DNA of 64,000 nt from Micromonospora vinacea (lineage in GTDB: Bacteria; Actinomycetota; Actinomycetes; Mycobacteriales; Micromonosporaceae), in NCBI RefSeq assembly GCF_015751785.1, contig NZ_JADOTY010000001.1:5208001-5272000 (forward strand). Reading direction: 5' to 3'. Both the position numbers and the translations under genes were made by a program. Position 1 is the first letter of the stretch. Every line of letters begins with the position of its first letter. Of the stretch, positions 41,782-49,411 are shown piece after piece. The notes under the pieces are model-generated. The model made no database searches. It saw only the letters and a list, made by a program, of their open reading frames with translations, and was not told the DNA's origin.

Positions 41782-42720
41782 TCAGTGGGTGCGGACCGCG
41801 ACGGCGGTGTACGGCGTGGTGGGGGTCGGCGGTGTGGTGAACCGGGCGTTGGGCAGGTAGAGCCGGCCCAACGACTTGGCGACGGTGGTGGGCACGTCGA
41901 AGGTCGGGTCGGTGATGATGCTGGTGAGCGTGCCGGCGGTGCCGGTGTGGTTCAGCCGGACCACAGCGACCTGGTTGAGGCGGTTCTGCACGACGTAGAG
42001 GGTGCGGCCGAGCAGGAGCAGTCCGTCGCCGTTGGTGAAGGTGTGGCCCGGCACGTCCACGACGGTGCTCGCGCCGGTCGCCGGGTCGACCCGGTACAGC
42101 GTGCCGGTGGTGGACTGGACGACGATCAGCGCCCGGCCGTCCGGTGTGGTGGCGATGCCGTTGAGGTTCACGCCGGTGCCGACCTGCTCGTAGGCGCCGG
42201 TCAGTGTGATCGTGGTGAAGGCGTCGGCGGGAGGCAGCGCCCCGCCGCGACCGAGCGGCAGCCGGTAGAGCACCGGCCGGTTCGAGTCGGTGAAGTACGC
42301 GGCGTCGCGGGTCAGCACGACGTCGTTGACGAACGTCGGGGCGGTGGCGAACTGGTAGCGGGCCAGGACTTCGCCGGTGCGGGTGTCGAGCACGCGCGCG
42401 TCGCCAGCCGTGCCGCCGGAGACGAAGAGCCGGCCGCGTGGGTCGACCTTGAGGCCGAGCGACGGCGTGCCGGTGGCCGCGCCGATCGTCGTGCCCCGGC
42501 CGGTGACCAGGTCGACGCGCTGGATGGCGCCGGTCGCGCGGGAGCCGAAGTAGGCGTACCGGCCGGCGGTGGCGATGCCCTCGGGCTGGAAGCCGTCGGG
42601 AAGGGCGAGGACGGTCGGCGGCTGCCCTGCGGGGTGCGCCTGCGCCGGCGCGACGGCGATGGTGACCAGCATGGCGGCGGTCAACGCGCCGCCGAGCGTG
42701 GTGCGGAGGGGGCGGTTCAC
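41782..42720 (-). CDS. Secreted beta-propeller protein (SMP-30/gluconolactonase-like)
   Basis: A 312-residue protein from GTG 42720, with AAGGAG six bases upstream. A Sec signal peptide (LRTTLGGALTAAMLVTIAVAPAQA) ends before HPAGQ. Repeated blade-like units follow: PEGIATAGRYAYFGSRATG, LKVDPRGRLFVSGGTAG, LNGIATTPDGRALIVVQSTTG and LYVVQNRLNQVAVVRL. These resemble six-bladed SMP-30 or strictosidine-synthase-like propellers. The metal-binding Asn and Asp of lactonases may be in VNDVVLTRD and GVNLNGIATTPDG. The activity is unknown and it may bind or cleave sugars or lactones. Confidence 0.8.
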   Translation of the reverse strand: MNRPLRTTLGGALTAAMLVTIAVAPAQAHPAGQPPTVLALPDGFQPEGIATAGRYAYFGSRATGAIQRVDLVTGRGTTIGAATGTPSLGLKVDPRGRLFVSGGTAGDARVLDTRTGEVLARYQFATAPTFVNDVVLTRDAAYFTDSNRPVLYRLPLGRGGALPPADAFTTITLTGAYEQVGTGVNLNGIATTPDGRALIVVQSTTGTLYRVDPATGASTVVDVPGHTFTNGDGLLLLGRTLYVVQNRLNQVAVVRLNHTGTAGTLTSIITDPTFDVPTTVAKSLGRLYLPNARFTTPPTPTTPYTAVAVRTH

Positions 42721-42880
42721 TGTGCTCCTTCCGGGCGGAAGCGGCACGAGCCGACACGTCCGCCACGTTCACTGGGGCCAGGACCCTCCCCACTGTACGA
42801 CCGCTGGCGGGCGTCCGCTCGGCGTCACCGGCGCGGCCTTCGGGTGACCGCGCCGGTGAGCCCGTCGAGCGGGGCGGCTG

Positions 42881-45214
42881 TCAGGCGTTGCGGACCAGCC
42901 TCCACCGGTTGTCGGCGCTGCCGTTGTCTGGATCCTGCACGGCCTGCGCTCCCCAGGCGGTCGACCCGTTCAGGATTCCGAGCAGTTTGTTGCTGTTGAC
43001 GTTGCGGATCTTGTAGGTGCCGTCGCCGTTGTCCACCAGGATCCACCGGTGGTCGGCGGTGCCGTTGTCGGCCCACTGGAGGACTCTGGCGTTGTCGGCG
43101 GTGGACATGTTCTCCACGCCCAGGACCTTGCCGCTGTGGACGTTGCGGAACCGGACCGCGTTGCCGTCGGTGATGACCACCCAGTTGTGGTCCGCGGTGC
43201 CGCTGTCGCCCCACTGCACGGCCAGACCGCCGTCGGCGGTGGACATGTTCTGCACGCCGAGGACCAGCCCGGTGCCGACGTTGACCAGGCGGTAGCTGCC
43301 GGTGGGGCCGCCGCTTCCGCTGGTGTTCCAGTAGACCGTGTAGTTGTAGCCGTGGGCGTCGTAGAAGGGGGCGAGGTTCACAGTGGACCCGTTGGCGCTG
43401 GCGGTGAACGCGAGCGAGCTGGTGCTGGTCCGGGTGATCGAGGAGACGGTGAGGGTGGGCAGGGTGCTCAGGGCTGTGTTGCCGTAGTTGCCGGCCAGCA
43501 CCGCGGGGCCGTACGTGATCGCGCCGACGTTGGCGTTGTCGTTGGCGGCCTTGATGGCGACCTGCATCGGCAGCCGCACGGTGATGGTGTCGCCTGCGGC
43601 CCAGGTGCGGGTGACCGTGGCGTAGCTGCCCGGTGTGGTGGTGACGTTCTCCACAGTGCCGTTGACGGCGATCGTCGCACCGCTGGTCCAGGACGGGATC
43701 CGCACCCGGATGCTCCATGAGCCGCTCATCGAGCCGCTCAGGGTCAGGGTGGTGGTGTCACTGACCGGGAAGCTGGTGGTCTGGGTGACGGTGATGCCGC
43801 GCTGCGTCCAGTTCAGCACCGACGGCGTGAACAGGTTCACGCTCAGCGTGGTGCCGTTGTAGAAGTAGATGGAGTCCATCAACCTCGTGTTGATCTCCAG
43901 GCCGGTGCCCTGGCAGCACCAGAACGAGTTGTAGTCGGTGCTCCAGGTGCCGCCACCCCACGCCGGGCCCACACCCCGACGACCACCCGGCCGCAGCGGG
44001 GTGAAGTAGGTGATGTGGCCGCGGCTGTCGGCCGAGTTCTGTCCGCCGATCAGGTGGTTCATCAGCGCGCGCTCGTAGTAGTCGAAGTAGTCCGCCCGGT
44101 TCGGGTCGAGCAGCCACAGCTCCCGGGTCAGTTTGAGCATGTTGTACGTGTTGCACTGCTCGCAGGTGTCGTTGGTGAGGTAGCCGGCGATCGCGTTGGG
44201 CGGCCGGAAGTGCTCCGCCTGGCTGTTGCCGCCGATGACGTAGGTGTGCGCGCCGACGGTGATGTTCCACGCGTTGCTGGCGATGTTCCGGTAACGGGTG
44301 GTCCCGGTGGCCTTGAACTCCCGGGCCGCGCCGATCCACTTGGGCACCTGCGTGTTGGCGTGCTTACCGTTGAGCTGGTCCTGGCCGGAGGCCAGCGGGT
44401 CGAAGATGGCGGCGTGGTCGAACCGCTGTGCGGTGGCGAGCCACCGGCTGTCGCCGGTCTGCTGGTAGATGTCGGCGAGCACGTCGTTCATGCCCCCGAA
44501 CTCGGTGCCCAGCATCGACTGCATCTGGCTGGAGCTCAGTCGGCTGGTCCGGGTGTCGACCCAGCCCGCCAGTGACAGCAGCACCGTACGGGCCTGTGTG
44601 TTGCCGATGTAGCGCCAGACGTCGAGCAGCCCGGCGAGGGTCTTGTGGATGCAGTAGTAGGGCACGTTGCCGTTGGACAGCGTCCGTGCCTCGAGCGCGC
44701 TGAAGTCGGACTCCGGGAAGCCGGAGAGGTATCCCGCGCCGAAGCCGGCGGCGCCGTTGTTGGCCTGGCACTTGGCCAACTCGGCGACCATGTAGTTCGC
44801 CTTGTCCCGGCAGGTGGTGTCGCCCAGCACCGCGTACGCGTACGCCCACGCGCTCAGGAAGTGGCCCTGCATGTGGGTCCGGAACGGGAAGTTCGGTGCG
44901 TCCCAGCCCCCGTTGGTGGCGGCGCCGTTCGTGGACAGCCGGTGGTTGGCGCGGAAGTTGTAGAGCATCCGGTCGACGTCGACGAACCGCAGGTAGTTGA
45001 GCGTCCGAGACTGGTTGTCCATCCAGCGGCCGGAGGTCAGCCGCACCTGACCGAGGTCGAACGCGTACGCCGAGACGCCGATGTCGGACCGGACCGGGGG
45101 CACGACGGCGGCGGACGCGCTCCCGGGGGAGACGGCGGTGCCGGCCGCGGAGAGCGCCACTGTGGCTCCGGCGGCCTGAAGCAGGTGGCGGCGGCTGAGG
45201 GGTGGGGGTGGCAT
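42881..45214 (-). CDS. Secreted GH127-type beta-L-arabinofuranosidase with ricin-type lectin domain
   Basis: A 777-residue enzyme from ATG 45214, with GGAGG upstream. A twin-arginine signal (SRRHLLQAAG) directs it to the Tat system. The (alpha/alpha)6 catalytic part has PFRTHMQGHFLSAWAYAYA, the zinc-site residues in TCEQCNTYNML (Glu and Cys) and the double cysteine in FWCCQGTGLE, which includes the proposed nucleophile of GH127. Beta-sandwich domains follow. The last 130 residues hold three repeats like LGVQNMSTADGGLAVQW, a trefoil that binds sugars. It should release beta-linked arabinofuranose. Operator-like dyads lie in the shared upstream region. Confidence 0.88.
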   Translation of the reverse strand: MPPPPLSRRHLLQAAGATVALSAAGTAVSPGSASAAVVPPVRSDIGVSAYAFDLGQVRLTSGRWMDNQSRTLNYLRFVDVDRMLYNFRANHRLSTNGAATNGGWDAPNFPFRTHMQGHFLSAWAYAYAVLGDTTCRDKANYMVAELAKCQANNGAAGFGAGYLSGFPESDFSALEARTLSNGNVPYYCIHKTLAGLLDVWRYIGNTQARTVLLSLAGWVDTRTSRLSSSQMQSMLGTEFGGMNDVLADIYQQTGDSRWLATAQRFDHAAIFDPLASGQDQLNGKHANTQVPKWIGAAREFKATGTTRYRNIASNAWNITVGAHTYVIGGNSQAEHFRPPNAIAGYLTNDTCEQCNTYNMLKLTRELWLLDPNRADYFDYYERALMNHLIGGQNSADSRGHITYFTPLRPGGRRGVGPAWGGGTWSTDYNSFWCCQGTGLEINTRLMDSIYFYNGTTLSVNLFTPSVLNWTQRGITVTQTTSFPVSDTTTLTLSGSMSGSWSIRVRIPSWTSGATIAVNGTVENVTTTPGSYATVTRTWAAGDTITVRLPMQVAIKAANDNANVGAITYGPAVLAGNYGNTALSTLPTLTVSSITRTSTSSLAFTASANGSTVNLAPFYDAHGYNYTVYWNTSGSGGPTGSYRLVNVGTGLVLGVQNMSTADGGLAVQWGDSGTADHNWVVITDGNAVRFRNVHSGKVLGVENMSTADNARVLQWADNGTADHRWILVDNGDGTYKIRNVNSNKLLGILNGSTAWGAQAVQDPDNGSADNRWRLVRNA

Positions 45215-45367
45215 GGGGAACCTCCAGGTGGCCGGGTACGTCGGGGCCGCCATCGATGGCGGGGGATCGTCGGCGGCAGAGGGCCGGCGACGGGTGCGGT
45301 GTGGGTGGTGGGACGGGGTCGCCGTGGACGCTGGGTGCCCACCCCTGCGCTTATCGCGGCACATCGA

Positions 45368-45381
45368 TGTGATCGCTAACA
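45368..45381. promoter_or_regulatory. LacI-type operator-like site 1 (GH127 side)
   Basis: TGTGATCGCTAACA matches the perfect palindrome at 45703-45716 at 12 of 14 positions and has the central CG of LacI-family operators. Confidence 0.55.
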
Positions 45382-45511
45382 TAGTTGGTCGTTAACACGC
45401 CCGCAACCCCCAAGGCGCCTCGCCGACTCGTCCCTCGGAGCGGCTGACCTGGCGTGCCGGGCTCAGGTGGCAGCTATGGTCCGAAACGGACATTCGCCTG
45501 CCTGGCGTTCA

Positions 45512-45525
45512 CCGGAGCGATAACC
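45512..45525. promoter_or_regulatory. Weak LacI-type operator-like site 2
   Basis: The complement of CCGGAGCGATAACC matches the site at 47730-47743 at 10 of 14 positions. It keeps one full half-site only. Confidence 0.3.
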
Positions 45526-45702
45526 GTGCGTGACGGATGTCGAGGACTGCTCTTCCGTTGACGCTCGCCCGGCCGCTCAGTACGGTGCATCGTAACTTAT
45601 CGATGTCAGCGTCGATACATCACTGCTGCGATGTGGTTACGACTGTCATCTCGCACTCGCAAAAATCCAGGTCAGACGGGGGAGGGGTCCTCAGGAGCAA
45701 CC

Positions 45703-45716
45703 TGTTAGCGCTAACA
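45703..45716. promoter_or_regulatory. LacI-type operator, perfect palindrome (GH43 side)
   Basis: TGTTAGCGCTAACA is a perfect 14-base palindrome with a central CG, 49 bases upstream of the GH43 start. This is the size and symmetry expected for a LacI-family repressor site. Confidence 0.7.
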
Positions 45717-45765
45717 CGTCACCCAGTCAGGCATCGCGCACGGCGCACTCTCTGTGGGAGTAATC

Positions 45766-47616
45766 GTGAAGGTGGAAGATCGAACCACAACCCGGGCCAC
45801 CCGCCGGGCCAGGCGGGTCATCGCCTGGCTGGCCAGCATGGCCTGCGTCCTCGCCCTGATCCCCGGTACGGCCAAGGCCGACAACCCCATCGTCCAGAAC
45901 ATCTACACGGCCGACCCGGCGCCGATGGTGCACAACGGCCGGGTGTACCTCTACACCGGACATGACGAGGACGGGTCCACCTACTTCACCATGCGTGAGT
46001 GGCGGGTGTACTCGTCCGCGGACATGGTGAACTGGACCGATCACGGCTCGCCGATGAATCTGGCGACGTTCGCGTGGGCGGACGCCAACGCGTGGGCCGG
46101 GCAGGTCGTTCCGCGTAACGGGAAGTTCTACTGGTACGTGCCGGTGCGCCAGCGCTCCAACGGGCAGATGGTCATCGGCGTCGGGGTGGCGGACAGCCCG
46201 ACCGGACCATTTCGCGACGCGCTCGGTCGGCCACTGGTCGGCAACAACGAAATCGACCCGCACGCGTTCATCGACGATGACGGGCAGGCCTATCTGTACT
46301 GGGGTAACCCGGGTCTGTGGTACGTGAAATTGAACCCGGACATGATTTCGTTCTCCGGCAGCGCGACGCGTATCCCGCTCACCACGGCGGGGTTCGGTAC
46401 CCGGAGCGGTAACGCGAGTCGGCCGACCCTCTACGAGGAGGGGCCGTGGGTGTTCAAGCGCAACGGGTTGTATTACAACGTGTTCGCGGCGGAGTGTTGC
46501 TCGGAGTTCATCGCGTACTCCACGGCCACGGGACCGACGGGGCCGTGGACATATCGGGGAACGATCATGCCGCGGCAGGGCGCCAGTTTCACCAATCACG
46601 CGGGTGTGATCGATTTCCAGGGTGGTTCGTATTTCTTCTATCACAACGGCGCACTGCCCGGTGGCGGTGGTTACACGCGTTCGGTCGCTGTGGAGAAGTT
46701 CAGTTACACCAGCAATGGTCTGTTCCCGACGATCACGATGACGAGTACGGGTGCCCCGCAGGTGGGCACGCTGAACCCGTACGTGCGGCAGGAGGCCGAG
46801 ACGATCGCGTGGGGCTCGGGGATCGAGACCGAAGTGTCCAGCGAGGGCGGGATGAACGTCGGCTGGATCGAGAACGGCGACTACATCAAGGTCAAGGGCG
46901 TCGCGTTCGGCGCGGGTGCGACAGCGTTCAGCGCCCGGGTCGCGTCGGCAACCAGCGGCGGCCGGATCGAGGTACGCCTCGACAGCGCCAACGGCCCGAC
47001 CGTGGGCACCTGCACCGTGGGTGGCACCGGCGGCTGGCAGACCTGGACCACCAGCACCTGTTCGGTCAGCGGAGCGACCGGCACCCATGATCTCTACCTG
47101 CGCTTCGCCGGCGGCAGCGGCAACCTGTTCAACATCAACTGGTGGCAGTTCGGCGGCACCGGCGGCGGCAGCGCCACCAACCTGATCACCAACGGCGATG
47201 TGGAGAACGGCACGACGGGCTGGGGTGTGCACGGCAGCGGAACGCTCGCCAGGAACACCACAGTCGCGCACGGCGGTACCGGGTCGCTGTCCATCACCGG
47301 CCGGACCGGCGCCTGGAACGGCCCCAGCCAGGACGTGACCAGCAAGCTCACCAACGGCAAGAGCTACACCACGAACGTCTGGGTACGAGCACAGGGCGGC
47401 ACCCCGTCGGCGAAGGCGACACTGTCGCTGACCGCGAACGGCACGACGAACTACCTCCAGCTGACCCCGGCGGTCGGGGTGAACGTCAACGGTTGGACCC
47501 TGCTCACCGGCACCACGACCGTGTCGTGGAGCGGCACCCTGACCAGCGCCGCCTTCTACGTCGAGACAGCCGAGGGCACCGACAGCCTCCTCGTCGACGA
47601 CGCCTCGTTCCAGTGA
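45766..47616 (+). CDS. Secreted GH43 arabinoxylan hydrolase with CBM6 and a C-terminal CBM
   Basis: A 616-residue enzyme from GTG 45766, with GGGAG five bases upstream. A Sec signal peptide ends near GTAKA-DNP. The five-bladed catalytic part has the general-base Asp50 in YTADPAPMV, the pKa-modulating Asp in NEIDPHAFID and the catalytic-acid Glu region in TLYEEGPWVFKRNG. A CBM6 (about 345-465) has QEAETIAWGSG and GGMNVGWIENGDYIKV. After a Gly-rich linker, a CBM4/9-like domain (about 475-616) ends with LLVDDASFQ. It should cleave arabinose or xylose units from arabinoxylan. A perfect LacI-type dyad lies just upstream. Confidence 0.92.
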   Translation: MKVEDRTTTRATRRARRVIAWLASMACVLALIPGTAKADNPIVQNIYTADPAPMVHNGRVYLYTGHDEDGSTYFTMREWRVYSSADMVNWTDHGSPMNLATFAWADANAWAGQVVPRNGKFYWYVPVRQRSNGQMVIGVGVADSPTGPFRDALGRPLVGNNEIDPHAFIDDDGQAYLYWGNPGLWYVKLNPDMISFSGSATRIPLTTAGFGTRSGNASRPTLYEEGPWVFKRNGLYYNVFAAECCSEFIAYSTATGPTGPWTYRGTIMPRQGASFTNHAGVIDFQGGSYFFYHNGALPGGGGYTRSVAVEKFSYTSNGLFPTITMTSTGAPQVGTLNPYVRQEAETIAWGSGIETEVSSEGGMNVGWIENGDYIKVKGVAFGAGATAFSARVASATSGGRIEVRLDSANGPTVGTCTVGGTGGWQTWTTSTCSVSGATGTHDLYLRFAGGSGNLFNINWWQFGGTGGGSATNLITNGDVENGTTGWGVHGSGTLARNTTVAHGGTGSLSITGRTGAWNGPSQDVTSKLTNGKSYTTNVWVRAQGGTPSAKATLSLTANGTTNYLQLTPAVGVNVNGWTLLTGTTTVSWSGTLTSAAFYVETAEGTDSLLVDDASFQ

Positions 47617-47957
47617 CGGGTGCTGCCGGAGCCGTGCTCGGCGCGGCTCCGGCAGCACGGCGACGTGCCCGGCCACTGCGACGGGGCGACAGGTGCCAGG
47701 CGTGATTGGTGACGACTTGACGAACGGCATGTTATCGCTCACAGTCGATGGTTGAGGGCGGCCGCACCTGTGGTTCACCGGGCGAACCTGCTGTGGCACC
47801 TCGACCCGTGACGTCCGCCCAGGGCATGCCGGACGTCGGGTCAGGACTTCCCCGCACCCGCTGCCGCGACGGCGACCGTTGCTGACGTCTCCGATGTCGC
47901 AGGAGCAGATTCGGGCGTGCGTCTCCATCGCTGCACCACCACAGAGAAGGAATCCGC
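47617..47957. other. 341-base intergenic region upstream of the GH10 xylanase gene
   Basis: It contains GC-rich dyad-forming sequence directly after the GH43 stop, which may end that transcript, then the operator-like site at 47730-47743. No gene was recognised. The xylanase ribosome-binding site GAGAAGGA lies at its right end. Confidence 0.5.
47730..47743. promoter_or_regulatory. LacI-type operator-like site upstream of the xylanase gene
   Basis: TGTTATCGCTCACA matches the GH43 palindrome at 12 of 14 positions and the GH127 site at 12 of 14. It lies 214 bases before the xylanase start. Confidence 0.55.
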
Positions 47958-49319
47958 ATGAATCACAGAAGAGCCCTGCGAGCGGCGGTGACCATCGCCG
48001 TTGCCGGCGCCCTCGCCGCCGGTATGACGTTGACGCTGACCTCCACGGCCAGCGCCGGCACGACCCTCCGGGCCTCGGCGGCCGAGAAGGGCCGCTACTT
48101 CGGCGCGGCCGTCGCGACGGGCAAGCTCTCGACCAGCGTGTACGCGACCATCCTGAACCGTGAGTTCAACAGTGTCGTGGCCGAGAACGAGATGAAGTGG
48201 GACGCCACCGAGCCGCAGCAGGGTCGGTTCAGCTACACCGGTGGTGATCGTCTGGTCAGTCACGCGCAGGCCAACGGCATGAGCGTGCGGGGTCACGCGC
48301 TGCTGTGGCACCAGCAGCAGCCGGGCTGGGCGCAGGGCATGTCCGGCAGCGCGTTGCGCAACGCGGCGATCAACCACGTCACGCAGGTGGCGACGCACTT
48401 CCGAGGCAAGATCCACTCGTGGGACGTGGTGAACGAGGCGTTCGCCGACGGCGGTAGTGGCGGGCGTCGGGACTCGAACCTTCAGCGCACCGGGAACGAC
48501 TGGATCGAGGCGGCGTTCCGGGCGGCGCGGGCGGCGGATCCGGGTGCGAAGTTGTGTTACAACGACTACAACACCGACGGGATCAACGCGAAGTCGACGG
48601 GGATCTACAACATGGTGCGGGACTTCAGGTCCCGTGGCGTGCCGATCGACTGCGTGGGTTTCCAGTCGCACCTGGGCACCTCGCTGGCCGGTGACTACCA
48701 GGCCAATCTGCAGCGTTTCGCTGATCTCGGTGTGGATGTGCAGATCACCGAGTTGGACGTGATGACCGGTGGCAACCAGGCCAACATCTTCGGCGCCGTC
48801 ACCCGCGCCTGCATGAACGTCTCCCGTTGCACCGGCATCACGGTGTGGGGGGTGCGCGACTGTGACTCGTGGCGTGGGTCCGACAACGCCCTGCTGTTCG
48901 ACTGCAACGGCAACAAGAAGGCCGCGTACACCAGCGTTCTGAACGCCCTCAACGCCGGCCCCGCCATCCCCACGGACCCGCCGACCGACCCGCCGACGGA
49001 CCCGCCGACCACCCCGCCGCCGGGAACCGGTGGCTGCTCGGCGTCGGTGTCGCTGAACTCGTGGACGGGCGGTTTCGTGGCCACAGTGAAGGTGACCGCC
49101 GGCTCCGCCGGAACGAGCGGGTGGAACGTCAGCGCCACGCTTGCGAGCGGTGCCAGTGTCACGAACACCTGGAGCGCGACGGCCAGTGGCTCCAGCGGCA
49201 CGGTCCGGTTCGCCAACGTGGACTACAATGGCCGGCTCGGCGCGGGCCAGGTCACCGAGTTCGGCTTCCAGGGCACGGGCAGTGGGGCCGGCATCACGCC
49301 GACCTGCACCGCCTCCTGA
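47958..49319 (+). CDS. Secreted GH10 endo-1,4-beta-xylanase with CBM2
   Basis: A 453-residue enzyme from ATG 47958. A Sec signal peptide ends near TASA-GTTL. The TIM-barrel catalytic part (about 35-335) has the acid/base Glu160 in WDVVNEAF and the nucleophile Glu265 in ITELDVMTG. VAENEMKWDATEP and RGHALLWHQQQPGW are GH10 signatures. A linker of Thr-Asp-Pro-Pro repeats leads to a CBM2 (about 355-453) with CSASVSLNSWTGGFVATVKV and FANVDYNGRL, which binds cellulose or xylan. It hydrolyses the xylan backbone. Confidence 0.96.
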   Translation: MNHRRALRAAVTIAVAGALAAGMTLTLTSTASAGTTLRASAAEKGRYFGAAVATGKLSTSVYATILNREFNSVVAENEMKWDATEPQQGRFSYTGGDRLVSHAQANGMSVRGHALLWHQQQPGWAQGMSGSALRNAAINHVTQVATHFRGKIHSWDVVNEAFADGGSGGRRDSNLQRTGNDWIEAAFRAARAADPGAKLCYNDYNTDGINAKSTGIYNMVRDFRSRGVPIDCVGFQSHLGTSLAGDYQANLQRFADLGVDVQITELDVMTGGNQANIFGAVTRACMNVSRCTGITVWGVRDCDSWRGSDNALLFDCNGNKKAAYTSVLNALNAGPAIPTDPPTDPPTDPPTTPPPGTGGCSASVSLNSWTGGFVATVKVTAGSAGTSGWNVSATLASGASVTNTWSATASGSSGTVRFANVDYNGRLGAGQVTEFGFQGTGSGAGITPTCTAS

Positions 49320-49340
49320 GCACGACTGACTGACCGCAGA

Positions 49341-49388
49341 CGTCGGCCGGTGTGGGGGACCGATCCTGGTCCTCCACACCGGCCGACG
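49341..49388. terminator. Bidirectional hairpin between GH10 and GH81 genes
   Basis: Arms of 21 bases (49341-49361 with 49368-49388) pair with a single G-U type mismatch and a 6-base loop. It is placed between the stops of two convergent genes. Confidence 0.78.
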
Positions 49389-49411
49389 CCGTGTCGCGAC
49401 GATCAGGTCGA

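Larger units (their letters stand above)
45215..45765. other. 551-base divergent control region between GH127 and GH43 genes
   Basis: This region lies between two outward-facing hydrolase genes. It contains the operator-like sites listed at 45368-45381, 45512-45525 and 45703-45716, a half-site CGTTAACA at 45390-45397, the palindrome ACATCGATGT at 45361-45370 and the dyad TATCGA-N8-TCGATA at 45598-45617. The density of dyads and the lower GC content than the flanks fit a regulated divergent promoter. No convincing small gene was found. Confidence 0.65.

Noticed and set aside
42881..43310. Triplicate repeat units at the GH127 C-terminus as a DNA-level repeat
   Set aside because: They are explained by the three-fold repeats of a ricin-type lectin domain.
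45598..45617. TATCGA-N8-TCGATA dyad as a third kind of operator between GH127 and GH43
   Set aside because: Arms of six bases are too short to separate from chance in a region of this length. It is mentioned only as part of the region.
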